Virus record (IMG/VR): IMGVR_UViG_3300042691_008354
Span: 1-36,551 of that record
Length of the DNA stretch: 36,551 bases
Reading direction: 5' to 3' (one strand)
Origin: a virus
The notes below the pieces were generated by a model. It did not search any database, had not been told where the DNA came from, and was given only the letters and a program-made list of their open reading frames with translations. The translations under genes and the position numbers were made by a program. The first letter of the stretch is position 1. The number at the start of each line of letters is the position of its first letter. This document shows, one piece after another, positions 33,489 to 36,551 of the stretch.

Positions 33489-35508
33489 AATTATTTTCTT
33501 CGGAATTATTAAAATTAGCCCAAATATCTTGATTATTTTGCTTTATTTTAAATTTATCAAAATAACTTCCTGTTTTTTTCTTTTGTGGGTATTGTTCAAT
33601 GGCTATACGATTAAATTCTTGTAGTGTTACATCATACCACATAACCATTAACATAGCTGAAATTCTATCAAAGTTAGCTCTAGGATTAGGATTCCACATT
33701 GTTAGTTCTTTTAGTAAACCTACAGACCTTATTTTAGTTAAATTCATTTCTTCAGATTCCTCTGATATAGGTTCTGTAAGCCAAGCTTTTAAATACTCTA
33801 ATCCTCTTTCACCTACCATTTTAGTTTTAATAATACCTTTAGAAGTATTAGTACCTTGTCTCCATACATTTCTATCTCTAAGGTTATATGGAGTATCTGC
33901 TAATAAATGAAGAGCTTTTTTCTTTTCAAAATATGTGTATAAACCTGTAATGTTAGCTTCATACATAGCAGTAGCTTGATAGTAAATAATAAGCTTTCTA
34001 CAGATTTCATAAAACTTATCTGTGTTTTCAGGTCTACCTGAATATTCTGCTACTATTCGTCTAGCTAATCTATCAAAAATAAATATAGTACCTATAGAAT
34101 CTCCAGCAGATACATCATATTTATAAGGGTCAATACCAGCTATATATCTACCTACATTAACATTATTAGAATTTTCTTCTAGTCTAGGTGTTTCATAAAT
34201 TTCAATACAACCTTCTTCATGCTTTTTAACAGGATAATCTCTAAAAGGAGTAGCTCCTTGAACATCCTTCCATTTTAATTCTCCAGCTTCAAAAGTTAAA
34301 TAACCTACATTATGCTTAGATAATTCAATTGTATCATCCATTTTAGCTAATGTAGTTTTTAATTCTACTATAGGAAAAAAGAAAGAATGGCTTTGTAAAA
34401 AAGCTTCTTTAGGAGATAATGGGTACTGAGTAACACTATCTATTCTTGCTTGTGGATCTGAACCTTGTTCTGCTCTTTTCCTGTTATCTAAAATAGATTG
34501 CCTGGCTATATCCTCTAAAGAATTACCAAATTCATCTATCATTGGAGAATTTTTCCACTCAGGATGCTCTTTATATGGGTCTTTATAAGTACCAAATCTC
34601 ATTCTTGTAGCAGGAATAAAAAACCCACATTGAGTTCCTTTAGCATCATCATCCCATATATTATCAAAAGCTAAAAAGTTATATTTTTCTGGATGAAAAA
34701 ACATCTCTGCAAATTCCTGAGTACCACCTTCCATATCACCACCAGTTCCTTGAATAATAGGTACTCCAATTAAATCATCACCATCTTTCCAACAAGGCTC
34801 TGATATATTATAAGATTGTAGAAGTCCTGGCCATTTACCTGCTTCTTCAAAAAGAAATATGTTACTAGATTTACCAATAGCTGCAAATGGGTTGTCTTTA
34901 AAAGTAAAAGAGTGTATTTCAGACATATAACCTGCCCAACCTGTAACACCATCTACTGTTTTTTTATACCTAGCTTTAACAAAGTCTTTAGTATTAGGAT
35001 TTCTTTCTTTACCCCACTCTGTATGTAAATCTAAAAAGTTAAGATTGTCTAAAGACATTCTCATTGTGTTTTCAGATAATTCAGATTGAAAAGCTCCTAT
35101 AATACATTTAGCATTTTTATAAAAGCTAAATTCATGTGAAATAATAGCTGCTGACTTATATGAAAAACCAATCCTTCTAGGTTTTACAAGAACAATACCT
35201 TTTTGCTGTTCTCTAGCTTTTTCAATAAAAGTAAAATACTCTAAGTCTACATCAGTAAACAAAGGAAAGCCTTGAGTCTTTCTTCTAGTTTTTTCATCTT
35301 TTAAATCAATTTGAGTATAATTTAAGTAATAGTAATAAGACCCAGGAATATACAAATTTCCATAAGTAAACCCTTCTTTACATTTCCTAGTTTCTTCTCT
35401 CCAATATTCTTCAAATTGATATGTACCTATTGGGTATTTAGTGTACACACCATTTTTAGAAAAGAAAGAAGCAGCTTCAGTAAAATATTTAGGTGGTGTA
35501 TTAATCAT
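33478..35508 (-). CDS. terL: Terminase large subunit (TerL)
   Basis: The ATPase domain has a divergent Walker A-like segment, KPRRIGFSYK (residues 109-118), a Walker B NIFLFEEAG (216-224, with the acidic pair E221/E222) and a coupling motif GTGGD (254-258). The nuclease domain has acidic residues in the expected RNase H-like places: GID (D460), YEANITG (E517) and NFDRIS (D614). This enzyme packages phage DNA into proheads through the portal, which follows it. The gene overlaps the upstream 172-aa gene by 8 nt and the portal by 11 nt. It ends in TAG, rare in this window, within the portal overlap. Confidence 0.93.
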   Translation of the reverse strand: MINTPPKYFTEAASFFSKNGVYTKYPIGTYQFEEYWREETRKCKEGFTYGNLYIPGSYYYYLNYTQIDLKDEKTRRKTQGFPLFTDVDLEYFTFIEKAREQQKGIVLVKPRRIGFSYKSAAIISHEFSFYKNAKCIIGAFQSELSENTMRMSLDNLNFLDLHTEWGKERNPNTKDFVKARYKKTVDGVTGWAGYMSEIHSFTFKDNPFAAIGKSSNIFLFEEAGKWPGLLQSYNISEPCWKDGDDLIGVPIIQGTGGDMEGGTQEFAEMFFHPEKYNFLAFDNIWDDDAKGTQCGFFIPATRMRFGTYKDPYKEHPEWKNSPMIDEFGNSLEDIARQSILDNRKRAEQGSDPQARIDSVTQYPLSPKEAFLQSHSFFFPIVELKTTLAKMDDTIELSKHNVGYLTFEAGELKWKDVQGATPFRDYPVKKHEEGCIEIYETPRLEENSNNVNVGRYIAGIDPYKYDVSAGDSIGTIFIFDRLARRIVAEYSGRPENTDKFYEICRKLIIYYQATAMYEANITGLYTYFEKKKALHLLADTPYNLRDRNVWRQGTNTSKGIIKTKMVGERGLEYLKAWLTEPISEESEEMNLTKIRSVGLLKELTMWNPNPRANFDRISAMLMVMWYDVTLQEFNRIAIEQYPQKKKTGSYFDKFKIKQNNQDIWANFNNSEENNYVQ

Positions 35509-36019
35509 CTTCGTATAATCTAGTTCTTTTTTCTCCTGTTCTTTTATCTTTTGCAGAAGCTTTTTCTTTGTTTACAGCATCTTCTAATATAGATAACTGT
35601 CCTACTAATTTAGAAGTGCTTTCAATAGCTTTTAAAATTGCTGGCAGAGTTTCTTCATTAGTTTCAGAATTATTTAAGAAATTAGCTATACCATCAATTT
35701 TCATCTTAACACTCATTAATAATCTTTGTGTAGGTGTTTCAGATAGTAAAGTATATTTTAACATTGCATTTTTTAAATCTGCTGTTTCATTTACTTCTCC
35801 TTTAAACATATCATTAAAGACCATAGTCTTTTTACTTTCTAATGGAAAGTTACTATATGGACTATTAGAATCAACCATAAAATAAATAACAGCAAATTGC
35901 TTAAAAGCTTTGTCTTTATCTTTACTTTTATCTGAAACCCAGATCTTATTAAACTCTGGTATTATTAATAATGAAGTATCAAATTCTATTTTATTATTTA
36001 CTAAATTAAATAGCTTCAT
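35501..36019 (-). CDS. Small protein upstream of TerL, possible small terminase (172 aa)
   Basis: The helical, Lys/Glu/Asn-rich protein contains 'IYFMVDSNSPYSNFPLESKK', a pattern found in proteins located directly upstream of TerL in Bacteroidota phages. The C-terminal third is a charged helix ending in RTGEKRTRLYEDD. I see no helix-turn-helix typical of TerS. The position suggests a terminase small subunit or DNA-recognition factor, but the evidence is synteny only. Its ATG overlaps the stop of the 76-aa gene (ATGA). Confidence 0.55.
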   Translation of the reverse strand: MKLFNLVNNKIEFDTSLLIIPEFNKIWVSDKSKDKDKAFKQFAVIYFMVDSNSPYSNFPLESKKTMVFNDMFKGEVNETADLKNAMLKYTLLSETPTQRLLMSVKMKIDGIANFLNNSETNEETLPAILKAIESTSKLVGQLSILEDAVNKEKASAKDKRTGEKRTRLYEDD

Positions 36020-36246
36020 TTTTTTCTATTTTTATTTATGTTTTCTACTACTTTTAAATTAGGATAAAAAGTTCCTAAGTTTTTTATGTATATAGATTTA
36101 AAAGAATCTAAATCATCATAATCTCCTTGGTCCATAGTAGCAGAAATAAACCCAGGAATACTTTTAAATATTTCTAGTCCTTGTGTTTTAGAAATACCTA
36201 GTTCTTCACATCTTTTTTCAATAATTTTATTTAGTATTACATCCAT
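36016..36246 (-). CDS. Small protein with HU-like strand motif (76 aa)
   Basis: The protein is helical, then 'FKSIYIKNLGTFYPNLKVV', where 'I-x-LGTFYxN' resembles the beta-hairpin start of HU/IHF proteins (GFGTFxxR). It lacks the full HU arm and the length of about 90 aa, so this is only a resemblance. It starts inside the end of the upstream gene (10-nt overlap). The function is not known; small DNA-binding proteins near TerL are common. Confidence 0.5.
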   Translation of the reverse strand: MDVILNKIIEKRCEELGISKTQGLEIFKSIPGFISATMDQGDYDDLDSFKSIYIKNLGTFYPNLKVVENINKNRKK

Positions 36247-36551
36247 GAAGGTATGTTATTACTAGAATTATCATCAATAAAAAATTTATCAAAAGGGTCA
36301 GAGTAGTTTATATCTTCTGTAGGATATTCTTCATCTAATTCATCTTCTACAATTTCATTAGATTCTCCAATATCTTGAATAGGTTGTTCTGGGATTTCAT
36401 TTGTAGGTTCTGGTACAACTGGAGTATCAACAGTAACAGGATTATTACTAGTAACTCTATTCTCAATTTTACAATTAAAAGATACCTCAAGAGAATCTCC
36501 AGGATAAATAATAAACCTATCATCTATAATATTTTTTTCAATTACGTTCTT
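36237..36551 (-). CDS. Acidic protein, C-terminal 104 residues only
   Basis: The frame is open from the window edge to a TAA at 36237-36239. The visible part starts in a beta-like region (FIIYPGDSLEVSFNCKI) and ends in a Glu/Asp/Pro-rich flexible tail (VEDELDEEYPTEDINYS, then SNNIPSWM). The identity is not recognisable. It may be a structural or assembly protein of the packaging block. Confidence 0.65.
   Translation of the reverse strand, partial: KNVIEKNIIDDRFIIYPGDSLEVSFNCKIENRVTSNNPVTVDTPVVPEPTNEIPEQPIQDIGESNEIVEDELDEEYPTEDINYSDPFDKFFIDDNSSNNIPSWM

Noticed and set aside
34770-34952. 60-codon minus-strand ORF inside the terminase
   Set aside because: It is an out-of-frame reading of the ATPase domain with low-complexity Leu-rich sequence and no start context.
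1-36551. tRNA genes, integrase, attachment sites or transposons
   Set aside because: No cloverleaf-like sequence, recombinase motif or terminal inverted repeats were seen. The window is densely packed with late genes on one strand.

Overview
This window is the late (virion and lysis) half of a tailed-phage genome. The best fit is a crAss-like phage (order Crassvirales) infecting a member of the Bacteroidota. Five things point there: strong A+T richness; few Shine-Dalgarno sites, with AT-rich leaders instead; a candidate Bacteroidota-type promoter (TAnnTTTG at -7); a terminase, portal, scaffold and capsid block followed by small ring-like proteins; and a run of very large tail/ejection proteins (1580, 2194 and 847 aa plus a truncated one). 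I cannot assign a family or genus from sequence alone. All genes are on the minus strand, so transcription runs from high to low coordinates. There is no non-coding stretch over 300 bases, and no tRNA, CRISPR array, IS element or attachment site was found.

Layout in transcription order. (1) 36551-30541, packaging: a truncated acidic protein, two small proteins, the large terminase, the portal and a small Dps-like helical protein. (2) 30540-23952, head: an intergenic promoter candidate, scaffold-like protein, major capsid protein, terminator, a 329-aa protein, a connector-like protein, a small beta-rich decoration-like protein, a 430-aa abundant virion protein, terminator. (3) 23905-20517, surface and fibre genes: a Cys-rich protein, a collagen-like fibre, a second Cys-rich protein, several small beta-rich proteins and a paralogous pair. 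(4) 20515-18899, lysis: a DUF5675-type protein with a His-Gly-Cys motif, a holin and two overlapping coiled-coil membrane proteins of spanin type. (5) 18892-15264, a winged-helix/metallophosphoesterase and the ring/connector proteins. (6) 15262-1, tail muzzle/stabilisation protein and cargo (ejection) proteins.

The most notable observation is at the end of the 847-aa cargo gene. A complete M15-type peptidase domain (HxxGxAxD and HxH motifs) follows it in the -1 frame and has no ATG, GTG, TTG or CTG start. In the overlap lies an exact G GGA AAG heptamer, the slippery sequence of the lambda G/GT frameshift, with a GGAGG element 9 nt upstream. This predicts a 957-aa cargo-peptidase fusion made by programmed -1 frameshifting, unless a single-base sequence error has split one ORF. 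A second notable gene is the 2194-aa mosaic protein, whose segments are separated by recurrent aromatic/charged-GG signatures.
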